DNA from: Pseudomonas nitroreducens NBRC 12694
GTDB lineage: Bacteria; Pseudomonadota; Gammaproteobacteria; Pseudomonadales; Pseudomonadaceae
DNA: 64,000 nucleotides
NCBI RefSeq assembly: GCF_002091755.1
Contig: NZ_BDAI01000003.1
Coordinates: forward strand, 620,001 to 684,000
Direction of reading: 5' to 3'
Shown here: positions 55,989 to 64,000 of the stretch, one piece after another
Position numbering within the stretch: position 1 is the first letter of the stretch
Layout: each line of letters begins with the position of its first letter
Translations under genes and position numbers: made by a program
The notes under the pieces: generated by a model
Told to the model about the DNA's origin: nothing
What the model saw: the letters and a program-made list of their open reading frames with translations, nothing else
Databases searched by the model: none

Positions 55989-57962
55989 ATGTCCCGTCTT
56001 TCCGCTGCCCTCCTGCTGGCCGGTCTCTGCCCCGGCCTGCTGATCGCCGCCGAGCAGCCCAAACCGCCGACCTCCTTCACCGAAGCCGCCCAGGAACAGG
56101 TGCGCCAGACGCTGCCGTTCAGCGATCGCGCCGACTTCGACCGGGTGGAGAAGGGCCTGATCAAGCGCCCGGACAACCTGGTGATCAAGAACGATGACGG
56201 CAGCGTCGCCTGGCAACTGGGCGACTACGACTTCATCAAGGCCGCGAAAGACCTGGGCAGCGTCAACCCCAGCCTGATGCGCCAGGCGCAGCTGAACCTG
56301 TCCTACGGGCTGTTCAAGGTCACCGACGGCATCTACCAGGTACGCGGCTACGACCTGGCCAACACCACCTTCATCGAGGGTAAGACCGGCTGGATCGTCA
56401 TCGACACCCTGACCACTCCGGCGACCTCCAAGGCTGCCTACGCCCTGGTGAGCCAGGAGCTGGGGCAGAAGCCGATCCGCGCGATCATCTACAGCCATGC
56501 CCATGTCGACCACTTCGGCGGGGTGAAGGGCCTGGTCAGCCAGGAGCAGGTGGACAAGGGCGAGGTGCAGATCATCGCGCCCAAGGGCTTCATGGAGGCG
56601 GCGATCAAGGAAAACGTCATGGCCGGCAACGCCATGATCCGCCGTGCCACCTACCAGTACGGCACCGTTCTGCCCAAGGGCCCGCAGGGGCAGGTCGACA
56701 TGGCCATCGGCAAGGGCGTGGCACACGGCCCGCTGAGCATCATCGCGCCGACGAAACTGATCGATGGCGAGCTGCAGGACCTGGAAATCGACGGCGTGCC
56801 CTTCACCTTCCAGAACACCCCGGGCACCGAATCGCCGGCGGAAATGAACGTCTGGCTGCCGCAGCAGAAGGCGTTGCTGATGGCCGAGAACGTCACCGCC
56901 ACCCTGCACAACCTCTATACCCTGCGCGGTGCCGAGACGCGCGACCCGCTGGGGTGGAGCAAGTACATCAACGAGGCGCTGCACCGTTTCGGCGACAAGG
57001 CCGAGGTGATGTTCGCCGTGCACAACTGGCCGCGCTGGGGCCACGAGGACATCGTCCGCACGCTGGAGAAGCAGCGTGACATGTACGGCTACCTGAACGA
57101 CCAGACGCTGCACCTGGCCAACAACGGGGTGACCATCAACCAGATCCACGAGCGCCTGAAGGTGCCGCCGGAGCTGGCCAACGAGTGGTTCAACCGTGGC
57201 TACCACGGCAGCGTCAGCCACAACGTGCGTGCGGTGGTGAACAAGTACCTGGGCTACTACGACAGCAACCCGGCGACCCTGAACCCGCTGGCGCCGGAGG
57301 ATTCGGCGAAGAAATACGTCGAGTTCATGGGCGGTGCCGATCACCTTTTGCAGATGGCCAAGGCCTCGTTCGACAAGGGTGAATACCGCTGGGTGGTGGA
57401 GGTGGTGAACAAGCTGGTCTTCGCCGACCCGACCAACCAGGCCGCGCGCAACCTGCAGGCGGACGCCCTGGAGCAGCTCGGCTACCAGGCGGAGAACGCC
57501 GGCTGGCGCAACAGCTACCTGGTTGCCGCGCAGGAGCTGCGCAACGGCGTACCGCGGAACCTGCCATCGCTGCGCGTCAGCAATCCCGATGCGCTGGCGG
57601 CCATGGATACCGGCCTGCTGTTCGACTACCTCGGCGTGCGGATGAATGCGCAGAAGGCCGAAGGCGAGGACTTCAGCATCAACCTGGTGCTGCCGGACAA
57701 GAACGAGCAGTACCTGCTGGAGCTGAAGAACTCGCACCTGAACAACATCAAGGGCGTGCAGAGCGAAAACGCCGGGCAGACCGTGACCATCGACCGCGCC
57801 GACCTCAACCGCCTGATGCTCAAGGAGGTTTCGCCGGTGCGCCTGGTGTTCGAGGGCAAGCTCAAGAGCTCGGGCAACCCGCTGTTGCTGGCGAAGTTGT
57901 TCGGCCTGCTTGATGACTTCAACTTCTGGTTCGACATCGTGACCCCGCCCGAAAAGAGCTGA
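55989..57962 (+). CDS. sdsA1: Alkyl sulfatase (SdsA1-type, metallo-beta-lactamase fold)
   Basis: This 657-residue secreted enzyme has a signal peptide (about residues 1-19, LCPGLLIAA). The metal site is in IIYSHAHVDHFGGVKG (HxHxDH, about residues 171-176), with further His in VHNWPRWGHED. The central dimerisation and C-terminal SCP-2-like domain (from about 540) complete the SdsA1 architecture. It removes sulfate from primary alkyl sulfates such as SDS. The LysR gene is divergent. The strong hairpin at 58017-58054 ends its transcript. Confidence 0.92.
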   Translation: MSRLSAALLLAGLCPGLLIAAEQPKPPTSFTEAAQEQVRQTLPFSDRADFDRVEKGLIKRPDNLVIKNDDGSVAWQLGDYDFIKAAKDLGSVNPSLMRQAQLNLSYGLFKVTDGIYQVRGYDLANTTFIEGKTGWIVIDTLTTPATSKAAYALVSQELGQKPIRAIIYSHAHVDHFGGVKGLVSQEQVDKGEVQIIAPKGFMEAAIKENVMAGNAMIRRATYQYGTVLPKGPQGQVDMAIGKGVAHGPLSIIAPTKLIDGELQDLEIDGVPFTFQNTPGTESPAEMNVWLPQQKALLMAENVTATLHNLYTLRGAETRDPLGWSKYINEALHRFGDKAEVMFAVHNWPRWGHEDIVRTLEKQRDMYGYLNDQTLHLANNGVTINQIHERLKVPPELANEWFNRGYHGSVSHNVRAVVNKYLGYYDSNPATLNPLAPEDSAKKYVEFMGGADHLLQMAKASFDKGEYRWVVEVVNKLVFADPTNQAARNLQADALEQLGYQAENAGWRNSYLVAAQELRNGVPRNLPSLRVSNPDALAAMDTGLLFDYLGVRMNAQKAEGEDFSINLVLPDKNEQYLLELKNSHLNNIKGVQSENAGQTVTIDRADLNRLMLKEVSPVRLVFEGKLKSSGNPLLLAKLFGLLDDFNFWFDIVTPPEKS

Positions 57963-58016
57963 ACGCGCTCCCCTTTCCGGCGCGGCTGACATCCCTCCAG
58001 GCCGCGTCATCCGGTG

Positions 58017-58054
58017 ATGGCACAATGCAGTGATTGCATTGTGCCATTGTTTTT
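58017..58054 (+). terminator. Rho-independent terminator of sdsA1
   Basis: ATGGCACAATGCA and TGCATTGTGCCAT form a perfect 13-base stem with a 5-base loop followed by TGTTTTTTT. It lies 54 bases past the sdsA1 stop and ends 19 bases before the lapG start. Confidence 0.9.
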
Positions 58055-58073
58055 TTCGCGCCCAGTCTGCACC

Positions 58074-58832
58074 ATGCGACCCCTGCGCCTGCAGCTGGTT
58101 GCCGGCGCTCGCAGTCGAGTAGTCGCGATCGTGTTCAGCCGTTGTTCGAGGATGTTGCGCCGTTGCTGGCCAGGGTCGTTGGCCCTGGTGCTGGCCGCAT
58201 CGTTCGTCCTGGCGGGCGCACAGCAGGTCGAGTGGGACTTCAAGCTGATCAGCGAGCAGTCCGCGCGCCTATACGGCCCGTTGGGCGATGGCCAGGTGCG
58301 TATCGATGCCTGGCAGAAAATGCTCGCGGAGCAGTCCACTGCTGCAGAACGCGACCAGCTGCAGGCGGTCAATCGCTTCTTCAACGACCAGCTGCGCTTT
58401 ACCGACGACCTCAGCCTCTGGCACGAGGTGGACTACTGGGCCACGCCGGTCGAGGCGCTGCTCAAGGGCGCCGGCGATTGCGAGGACTTCGCCATCGCCA
58501 AGTACATCAGCCTGCGACATCTGGGCGTGCCGGCGCAGAAGCTGCGCATTACCTACGTCAAGGCATTGCGTTTGAACCAGGCGCATATGGTGCTGACTTA
58601 CTACCCGAGGCCCGATGCCGTGCCACTGGTGCTGGACAACCTGATCGGCAGCATCCTGCCGGCCAGCCAGCGCAGCGACCTGCAGCCGGTGTACGCCTTC
58701 AACGGCGAGGGCCTGTGGCTCGCCGGCAGCGGCGCGGGTGGTGGCAAGCAGGTGGGCGACAGCAAGCGGCTGTCGCGCTGGCAGGACCTGTTGAAGAAGA
58801 TGAAGGCCGAAGGATTCCCTTCGAACGAATAG
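58074..58832 (+). CDS. lapG: LapG-type periplasmic cysteine protease
   Basis: This is a 252-residue precursor with a Sec signal (MLRRCWPGSLALVLAASFVL from about residue 27). The transglutaminase-like protease domain has the catalytic Cys in LLKGAGDCEDFAIAKYISLR, the His in NQAHMVLTYYP and the Asp in VLDNLIG. LapG cuts the N-terminal anchor of the large adhesin, releasing it, unless held by LapD. ATG 58074 gives the usual family length; a second Met at 58152 would start right at the signal peptide and is possible. lapD follows after 27 bases. Confidence 0.9.
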   Translation: MRPLRLQLVAGARSRVVAIVFSRCSRMLRRCWPGSLALVLAASFVLAGAQQVEWDFKLISEQSARLYGPLGDGQVRIDAWQKMLAEQSTAAERDQLQAVNRFFNDQLRFTDDLSLWHEVDYWATPVEALLKGAGDCEDFAIAKYISLRHLGVPAQKLRITYVKALRLNQAHMVLTYYPRPDAVPLVLDNLIGSILPASQRSDLQPVYAFNGEGLWLAGSGAGGGKQVGDSKRLSRWQDLLKKMKAEGFPSNE

Positions 58833-58859
58833 CTCCTCTGGGGGGAGCCTGGAGACACG

Positions 58860-60803
58860 ATGTCCCTGTTCAAACAGTTGTTGATCGCCATCTGCCTGTT
58901 CCTGGTGGTCGCTTTCAGCGGCAGCTTCATGGTCAGCCTGGAAAGCTCGCGCGAGCAGTACGGCAACCAGCTGCGCTCCCACGCCCAGGACGCGGCCACC
59001 GCGCTGGGTCTGTCGCTGACGCCGAACATCGACGACCCGGCGATGGTCGAGCTGATGGTCAGCTCGATCTTCGACAGTGGCTACTTCGAGAGCATCCGTG
59101 TGATCGACCTGGCCTCCGGCAAGGTCATGGTCGAGCGTACCGGGGTGCCCGACGCGGTGGCGGCCAAGGTGCCGCAGTGGTTCATTTCTCTGATCGACCT
59201 GCACTCGGCCGGCGGCGATGCCATCGTCAGCCGCGGCTGGACCCAGGCAGCACGGGTCGAGGTGCTCAGCCACCCGATGTTCGCCATCGCCAAGCTCTGG
59301 CAGAGCGCCCTGGGCAGCCTGCTCTGGCTGGTACTGTGCGGCATCGCCAGCGCCGTGCTCGGCGCCATCCTGCTGCGCCGCCAGCTGAAGCCGCTGGACT
59401 ACATGGTGGAGCAGTCGCACGCCATCGCCCGCCGCGAGTTCCTCAGCCTGCCGGAGCTGCCGCGTACCCCTGAACTGCGCCGTGTGGTGCAGGCGATGAA
59501 CCAGATGGTGGAGAAGCTCAAGGCGCTGTTCCAGGAACAGGCCCAGCGCAGCGAACGCCTGCGCGACGAGGCCTATCAGGACAGCCTGACCGGGCTGGGC
59601 AACCGGCGCTTCTTCGACATGCAGCTGCACAACCGACTGAGCGCCGAGGATCAGGTCAGCAGCGGCGTGCTGCTGGTGCTGCGGGTCAACGACCTCGCCG
59701 GACTCAACCAGCGCCTGGGCGGCCAGCGTGTCGACCAGTTGCTCAAGGCCGTGGCGGACCAGCTGCGCCTGGCCGGGCAGGGCCTGGGTGCCGGCCTGAC
59801 CCTGGCGCGCAGCCGCGGCGGCGAGTTCGTCATGCTGGCGCCAGGGCTGATGCCCGAGGACGCACCGGCGCTGGCGATGCGCCTGGAAGGCATGCTGGCC
59901 GCGCTGGTCTCCACCGGCGCCAGCGATGTGAGCCCGGTGGCGTGCCTGGGGCTGGTGCCTTTCGTTTCCGGCGAATCGGCGCAGGCATTGTTGCAGCGCG
60001 CCGATGAGGCGCTGGTGCAGGCCGAACGACAGAACGACAGCTGCTGGGCCTTCCTCCAGGGCGGGGCGAAACCGGTCGCGGAGGAGCGCCACACCTGGCA
60101 CCAGTTGCTGGACGAGGCGCTGGTGCACAAGCGCTTCCAGCTGCATTTCCAGGCGGTGGTGTCCTGCGCCGATCCGCAGGTCGTGCTGCACTACAAGGTG
60201 CTCTCGCGCCTGCCGGACGGGCAGGGCGGCAGCATCGCCGCCGGGCGCTTCCTGCCCTGGCTGGACCGCTTCGGCTGGACCGCGCGGCTGGACCTGCTGA
60301 TGCTCGAAAGCGTGCTGGCCGACATGGCCAGGCACAATCGCCCGCTGGCGCTGAACCTGTCCGCCGCGTTGCTGCGTGACGAGTGGGCGACCACCCGGGT
60401 ATTCGACCTGCTGAAGCAGCATCCGCAGTTCGCCGGGCGCCTGACCCTGGAGCTGGAGGAAGACCAGTTGCCGGCACAAGCGGTGCTGGAGGTGCTGACC
60501 CGTCGCCTTGGCGAGCTGGGTTATCGCCTGAGCCTGCAGCACTTCGGTGGGCGCTTCAGCATGATCGGCAACCTGGCTCGTCTGGGCCTGGCTTATCTCA
60601 AGGTGGACGGCAGCCACATCCGCCACATCGACCAGGAGAACGACAAGCGCCTGTTCATCGAGGCGATGCAGCGGGCCGCGCACAGCATCGACCTGCCGCT
60701 GATCGCCGAGCGCGTGGAGACGGCCGGGGAATTCCGGGTGTTGAAAGAGATGGGGATTCAGGGCGTGCAGGGGCAGTTGTTCGGTGGGCCGGCGCCCTGG
60801 TGA
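58860..60803 (+). CDS. lapD: LapD-type c-di-GMP receptor (degenerate GGDEF-EAL)
   Basis: This is a 647-residue inner-membrane protein. It has a first helix (~5-25), a LapD/MoxY periplasmic domain (~26-150), a second helix (~150-172), HAMP, a degenerate GGDEF domain (site SRGGEFVMLAPG) and a degenerate EAL domain (YKVLSRL in place of EAL). It should bind c-di-GMP in the EAL site and hold LapG through the periplasmic domain, without making or breaking the nucleotide. It is encoded 27 bases after lapG. The adhesin substrate is the RTX protein at the right edge of the window. Confidence 0.92.
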   Translation: MSLFKQLLIAICLFLVVAFSGSFMVSLESSREQYGNQLRSHAQDAATALGLSLTPNIDDPAMVELMVSSIFDSGYFESIRVIDLASGKVMVERTGVPDAVAAKVPQWFISLIDLHSAGGDAIVSRGWTQAARVEVLSHPMFAIAKLWQSALGSLLWLVLCGIASAVLGAILLRRQLKPLDYMVEQSHAIARREFLSLPELPRTPELRRVVQAMNQMVEKLKALFQEQAQRSERLRDEAYQDSLTGLGNRRFFDMQLHNRLSAEDQVSSGVLLVLRVNDLAGLNQRLGGQRVDQLLKAVADQLRLAGQGLGAGLTLARSRGGEFVMLAPGLMPEDAPALAMRLEGMLAALVSTGASDVSPVACLGLVPFVSGESAQALLQRADEALVQAERQNDSCWAFLQGGAKPVAEERHTWHQLLDEALVHKRFQLHFQAVVSCADPQVVLHYKVLSRLPDGQGGSIAAGRFLPWLDRFGWTARLDLLMLESVLADMARHNRPLALNLSAALLRDEWATTRVFDLLKQHPQFAGRLTLELEEDQLPAQAVLEVLTRRLGELGYRLSLQHFGGRFSMIGNLARLGLAYLKVDGSHIRHIDQENDKRLFIEAMQRAAHSIDLPLIAERVETAGEFRVLKEMGIQGVQGQLFGGPAPW

Positions 60804-60828
60804 TCGACGGCGGGGCGGGGTGCTTTTC

Positions 60829-60853
60829 GTAGGAGCGGACTTTGTCCGCGATG
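60829..60853. repeat. Single REP-like arm
   Basis: GTAGGAGCGGACTTTGTCCG plus CGATG is a variant of the REP family (GGA-CTT-TCC core) without a visible inverted partner nearby. Confidence 0.65.
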
Positions 60854-61015
60854 CTGTTGCCCGAGCTTCGTTGTTTCTGCGCCGCTTCGGCGTACGCGCG
60901 GACTTTCCGTTTCGCCCCCTCGGGCGACCTCCTTTGGCAAACGACGGATGGCCGCCCCACCCAAAGGAGGCAAAGGTCTTGCCCCTCCATCCGGTTTTTC
61001 GCTTAGGCGAAAAAT

Positions 61016-61128
61016 ACCCTCGTTGAACCGAAGTTTCAGGGGCACGCCACGACGGGCCATCCCTGGCCCATCGTGGCTCTCGCGACATCCATGTCGCTCA
61101 ACCCCTGAAACTGCGCTTCAACGAGGCC
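61016..61128. repeat. Nested palindromic repeat, about 113 bases
   Basis: Outer arms 61018-61047 and 61095-61127 pair over about 25 of 30 positions (core GTTTCAGGGG/CCCCTGAAAC). Inside are CCACGA-GGGCCA/TGGCCC-TCGTGG and GCGACAT/ATGTCGC hairpins, giving a three-way cruciform or RNA structure. The look is that of a pseudomonad dispersed repeat. Confidence 0.65.
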
Positions 61129-61206
61129 TCCTGAAAGGGGCAGTCCGGAGTGCGCTGATGCTTCTCTGGAAGTCTTCAGAGCCAAAGCTAATACGGAGCT
61201 GCTTTC

Positions 61207-61274
61207 TGTAAGAGCGAGCTTGCTCGCGAATTTGCCCCGCTGCGGGGCCGTTCGCGAGCAAGCTCGCTCCTACA
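61207..61274. repeat. REP pair
   Basis: AGAGCGAGCTTGCTCGCGAA (61211-61230) and the inverted TTCGCGAGCAAGCTCGCTCC (61251-61270), with a GCCCCGC-TGCGGGGC hairpin between, form a nearly perfect REP pair. Confidence 0.9.
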
Positions 61275-61313
61275 GGGGATGCCGCGGGGCCGTCGCGCAA
61301 AGGAAAACGGGGC

Positions 61314-61643
61314 TCAGATCAGCCCCGTTTCCTCGTCGTCGTTGATCAGCCGCGTCAGCCCGCCCAGGGCTTCCCGCGCCTGGGTCCGGTTGAGCAGTTT
61401 CGAGCGCGCCGCCGGCGGCAGGTCGGTGATGCGGATCACGCCCTTGGTGATCAGCACCGAGATCAGGTCTTCCAGTACCCGGATCATGTCCAGATCGCTC
61501 TGCTTGAGCTGCAGCAGGCTGCTTTCGGCCGCCCAGGCCTGGATGTCCGGATGGTCCGCCGGCAGCGTGCCGGTGGCGCCTTCGAATTCGGCGTCCTCGA
61601 CGCGCGCCACTTTTCCCTCGGCGTTGCGCTGGATGTACAGCAT
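61314..61643 (-). CDS. Small protein of the lap locus (tryptophan synthase beta-like label)
   Basis: This 109-residue protein starts MLYIQRNAEGKVARVEDAEF and ends LGGLTRLINDDEETGLI. Proteins like this are sometimes labelled tryptophan synthase subunit beta-like, but no PLP or synthase motif is present. The C-terminal half (LLQLKQSDLDMIRVLEDLIS, then VLITKGVIRITDLPPAARSK) looks helical. It is read leftwards 116 bases behind the adhesin gene, so it may be the last gene of the adhesin operon. Its function is not known. ATG 61643 is chosen over an upstream in-frame start inside the hairpin at 61676. Confidence 0.75.
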   Translation of the reverse strand: MLYIQRNAEGKVARVEDAEFEGATGTLPADHPDIQAWAAESSLLQLKQSDLDMIRVLEDLISVLITKGVIRITDLPPAARSKLLNRTQAREALGGLTRLINDDEETGLI

Positions 61644-61675
61644 CGACCCGTCCCCATTTATCGTGATGTGAAGGA

Positions 61676-61715
61676 GCGACAGCGGAACCACCCCGAAGGG
61701 TGGCCCCGCTGTCGC
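61676..61715. terminator. Stem-loop after the adhesin gene
   Basis: GCGACAGCGG and CCGCTGTCGC pair perfectly, with an inner CCACCC-CGAA-GGGTGG hairpin. It lies 44 bases past the adhesin stop and before the small lap-locus gene. There is no T run, so it may be an mRNA-stabilising or partial-termination structure. Confidence 0.6.
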
Positions 61716-61759
61716 CGTGTCAGAGCCTGACCGTTTGGCAGCCTTGCGGCAACCGCGGA

Positions 61760-64000
61760 TCAGTGATGCTCAGTCTTGACCACCGGGTCGGAACCCGCCA
61801 CCAGCTTGTTGACGATCTCGGTGGAGGTCGAGCCGTAGGCGGAGAGGTCGACGCCGCTCAGCTTGATGGTGACGTCCGCGGCACCGCCATTGTTGATCTG
61901 CCCGGTGGTGCTCACCTGCAGGGTCGAGGTCGTGGTGTCCACCTTCAGGTAGCTGAGGATGTCGTTGTGCGCGGCATCGGGCAGCAGGTCGCTAAGGTCG
62001 ATGCGGTCACCCTCGCTGGCCTTGAAGTCGGTGATGGTCGCACTGCCGGTATCCCCCGCACGCCACAGGAAGGTATCGGCACCCGAGCCACCGGTGAGGG
62101 TATCGCTGCCCTTGCCGCCGATCAGGATGTCGTCGCCCGCGCCGCCGTTGAGGATGTCGTTGCCCTCGTTGCCCACCAGCAGGTCGTTGCCGGCATCACC
62201 GTTGAGGGTGTCGTTGCCTGCGCCGCCATACAGCGAGTCATTGCCGTTGCCACCGTTGAGGGTGTCGTTGCCGGTACCGCCGTAGATGATGTCGTGGCCG
62301 TTTCCGCCGCTGAGGGTGTCGCTGCCATCCAGGCCGTGCAGCAGGTCGTTGTTGTTGCTGGCCGTGGTGCTGGTGGTGGTGGCGACGGTGACGGAGAGGG
62401 TGCCGCTGGTGCTGGCAGTGCTGCCGTCGGACTCGGTGGCGATGGCGGTGACGTTCAGGTTCAGCGTGCCGGTGTAGTTCACCGCAGTGAGCAGCTGCAG
62501 GTCGTGCAGTTGCGCCTCGGTGAAGGTCCAGGTGTCGGCGCCGGTCTTGGTCCCCGCCGTGAATGCTGCATCGGTCGGCACACCGCTGATCTTCACGCTC
62601 AGGCTCTCGGAGCCATCGGTGTCGGTCAGGCCGGTGGTCAGGGCGATGTCCACGGCCGAGCCGTAGGTCTTGCCGCCGAAGGTCACGGTGGTGTTGCTGA
62701 TGGCCAGGCTGGAGTCCTTGCCATTGTCACCACCGTTGAGCACCAGCCAGTCGAAGTGGTAGTTGCCGCTCTGGGTCGCGGTGAAGCTCTGGATGCCGTT
62801 GCCGTTCACGCTGGCGCCCAGCTGTTCCGAGGAGGTCACCTGGATGACCTGCCTGGCGCCGGTGGGGTCGGTGACGACCAGGGCAACGATGTCGTTGAAG
62901 CCGTCCTGGATTTCGCTGACGGTGTTCTCGCCGTTGGTGAAGGCCCAGGTGAAGTTGATCTTGCTGCCAGCGGTGAGGCTGTAGTCCGAGCTGGTCAGAG
63001 CGCCGTCAATCACCGTGACGTTGCCCGGATCGTTCAGCGCGCCCTTGGGCGGGTCGATGGCGTTGAGGGCGTTGTTGGACAGGCCGGTTTCCTGCTCCAG
63101 CACGGCGCGGGTGACTTCCTGGGTGGTGCTGATGGTTACCGCACCTGGGTTGAGCTGGAAGATGCTGCCGCTGATCAGCTGCGGTGCATCGGCCACCGGG
63201 CTGACACTGACCGCGACGGTGCTGGTGGCGGTGCCGCCATGGCCGTCACTGACGGTGTAGCTGATGGTGTCGTTGCCGCTGAAGTTGGTCTTGGGCGTGT
63301 AGCTGAGAGTACCGTCGGTGTTGATCACTACGCTGCCGTTGCTGGCGCTGGCGGCGCTGACGGTGAGTTTGTCGCCGTCCACGTCGGTGTCATTGGCCAG
63401 TACGTCGATCTTGACCGACGTGTCTTCCTTGGTGGTGGCGGTGTCGGCCACCAGGGTTGGCGCGTCGTTCACCGCGGTGACGCCCACGGTGACGGTCGCG
63501 GTGCTGGTGCCGCCGTGGCCGTCGCTGATGGTGTAGGTGAAGCTGCCGGTACCGTTGAAGTCCTTGTTCGGCGTGAACACGACGTTGCCGCCGTCCAGCT
63601 TGACGGTGCCGTTCACCGCGCCCTGGACGCTGAGGATCGACAGGCTGTCGCCGTCTACATCACTGTCGTTACCCAGCAGGGTTTTCGGCGCGATGGTCAG
63701 CGGGGTGTCTTCATTGGTCACCAACTCGCCCACGGCGTGGGTCAGCGCGGTGCCGCCGACGGTTGCGTAGGTACCGCCCTGCGGACGCATCTCGACCTGC
63801 AGTTGGGCCTGGCCGCCTTGATCCCAGTAGACGATCTCGATGCTGTGGTTACCGCTCTGGGCGATGGTGAACACCGCCGATTCGCGGCCTGTCGGGCTCT
63901 GGTTCGCGTCGTAGCGGAAGACTTCCACGCCGTCGATCTTGATGCTGAAGCCATCGTCGGCGTTGACCCGCAGCTGGTAGTTGCCGGCGTTGAGATTGAT
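61760..64000 (-). CDS. LapA-type RTX adhesin, C-terminal part (runs off the right edge)
   Basis: The frame is open from 64000 down to the stop at 61760, so only the last ~746 residues are present. From the edge they show a PA14-like domain piece (NADDGFSIKIDGVEVFRYD). Two VCBS/cadherin-like repeats follow (VLANDTDVDGDKLTV and TISDGHGGTSTATVTV), then a T1SS-143-like region. About seven RTX nonapeptides of the GGxGNDxL type lie near 62040-62340, with a C-terminal type I secretion signal region (DLSDLLPDAAHNDILSYL). It is a calcium-binding, type I-secreted surface adhesin, the expected LapG substrate. The LapG cleavage site would be at the N-terminus, outside the window. Confidence 0.9.
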   Translation of the reverse strand: MNLNAGNYQLRVNADDGFSIKIDGVEVFRYDANQSPTGRESAVFTIAQSGNHSIEIVYWDQGGQAQLQVEMRPQGGTYATVGGTALTHAVGELVTNEDTPLTIAPKTLLGNDSDVDGDSLSILSVQGAVNGTVKLDGGNVVFTPNKDFNGTGSFTYTISDGHGGTSTATVTVGVTAVNDAPTLVADTATTKEDTSVKIDVLANDTDVDGDKLTVSAASASNGSVVINTDGTLSYTPKTNFSGNDTISYTVSDGHGGTATSTVAVSVSPVADAPQLISGSIFQLNPGAVTISTTQEVTRAVLEQETGLSNNALNAIDPPKGALNDPGNVTVIDGALTSSDYSLTAGSKINFTWAFTNGENTVSEIQDGFNDIVALVVTDPTGARQVIQVTSSEQLGASVNGNGIQSFTATQSGNYHFDWLVLNGGDNGKDSSLAISNTTVTFGGKTYGSAVDIALTTGLTDTDGSESLSVKISGVPTDAAFTAGTKTGADTWTFTEAQLHDLQLLTAVNYTGTLNLNVTAIATESDGSTASTSGTLSVTVATTTSTTASNNNDLLHGLDGSDTLSGGNGHDIIYGGTGNDTLNGGNGNDSLYGGAGNDTLNGDAGNDLLVGNEGNDILNGGAGDDILIGGKGSDTLTGGSGADTFLWRAGDTGSATITDFKASEGDRIDLSDLLPDAAHNDILSYLKVDTTTSTLQVSTTGQINNGGAADVTIKLSGVDLSAYGSTSTEIVNKLVAGSDPVVKTEHH

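Larger units (their letters stand above)
60804..61313. other. Intergenic region of three repeat structures, 510 bases
   Basis: Between convergent lapD and a leftward small gene lie a single REP arm (60829-60853), a long nested palindrome (61016-61128) and a REP pair (61207-61274). No gene is seen; all longer open frames here run through the repeats. Confidence 0.6.

Noticed and set aside
55887..58025. Long open frame antisense to the alkyl sulfatase
   Set aside because: The sense strand encodes a complete sulfatase with metal motif. The antisense translation has no family resemblance and skewed composition.
58017..58054. Palindrome near the lapG start as an operator
   Set aside because: A perfect stem followed by seven T residues just after sdsA1 is better explained as a terminator.
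58269..61088. Long open frame antisense to lapG/lapD
   Set aside because: Antisense of two intact known genes, running on through non-coding repeats; no domain or ribosome site.
62040..62340. Regular short repeats resembling a repeat array
   Set aside because: They are in-frame RTX nonapeptide codons of the adhesin, not a CRISPR array; there are no unique spacers.

Overview
The window is a high-GC chromosomal segment of a Pseudomonas, most likely from the P. aeruginosa / P. nitroreducens / P. citronellolis side of the genus. The evidence is an OprD porin, a DUF2790 protein, PhaG, the sdsB1/sdsA1 pair, a LapG/LapD/RTX-adhesin locus, a Pf-type inovirus module in a tRNA-Gly gene and typical pseudomonad REP repeats. 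The order Pf module - tRNA-Gly - phaG ... sdsB1 - sdsA1 also recalls the Pf4 neighbourhood of P. aeruginosa PAO1; this comparison is from memory and was not searched.

Left part (1-25 kb). The window opens inside a DUF899 gene followed by a SnoaL-like gene. A four-gene operon follows (DUF4388, small GTPase, roadblock, protoglobin) that looks like a heme-sensor-linked GTPase switch. Next come an ECF sigma factor with a long C-terminal extension, an SDR, a PuuD-like amidohydrolase, a PAS-GGDEF cyclase, an OprD porin and a RidA protein. The most distinctive region is 11.6-22.4 kb. Here hvfA-hvfB-hvfC plus an Ohr/OsmC gene form a bufferin-type copper RiPP operon whose precursor carries six EGKCG motifs fused to two EF-hands. 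Nearby are a DoxX (HvfX-like) gene with a ferric-reductase-like membrane gene, a two-component system, a DUF2790 protein and a CcdA-thioredoxin fusion. A TTGTAT-N5-TGTAT-like box precedes the hvf operon, the ferric-reductase/doxX pair and the two-component system itself, suggesting one regulon.

Middle (25.06-32.06 kb). A 6.9-kb element lies between 30-bp repeats of the 3' end of a tRNA-Gly(CCC). It keeps the regulation, replication and integration half of a Pf-like inovirus (repressor, Xis-like protein, two small early proteins, Rep, tyrosine integrase) but no recognisable ssDNA-binding, coat or Zot genes. Instead it carries an AT-rich cargo pair (YiiX-like cysteine hydrolase and a basic partner) and a gene under a textbook LexA box. 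It is probably a satellite or a remnant.

Right part (32-64 kb). This holds phaG, a periplasmic sensor with a large HD-GYP protein, a VapC/Phd pair, two L,D-transpeptidase-type proteins, rsuA and a DUF4824/DUF2157 pair. A long guanidine-utilisation operon is read leftwards from a guanidine-I (ykkC) riboswitch: ABC transporter, two DUF1989 proteins (carboxyguanidine deiminase), guanidine carboxylase and allophanate hydrolase. Mobile palindromic repeats have invaded this operon, and two of them are translated in frame inside the carboxylase. After sdsB1/sdsA1 the window ends with lapG-lapD and, on the other strand, the C-terminal part of a LapA-type RTX adhesin that runs off the right edge.
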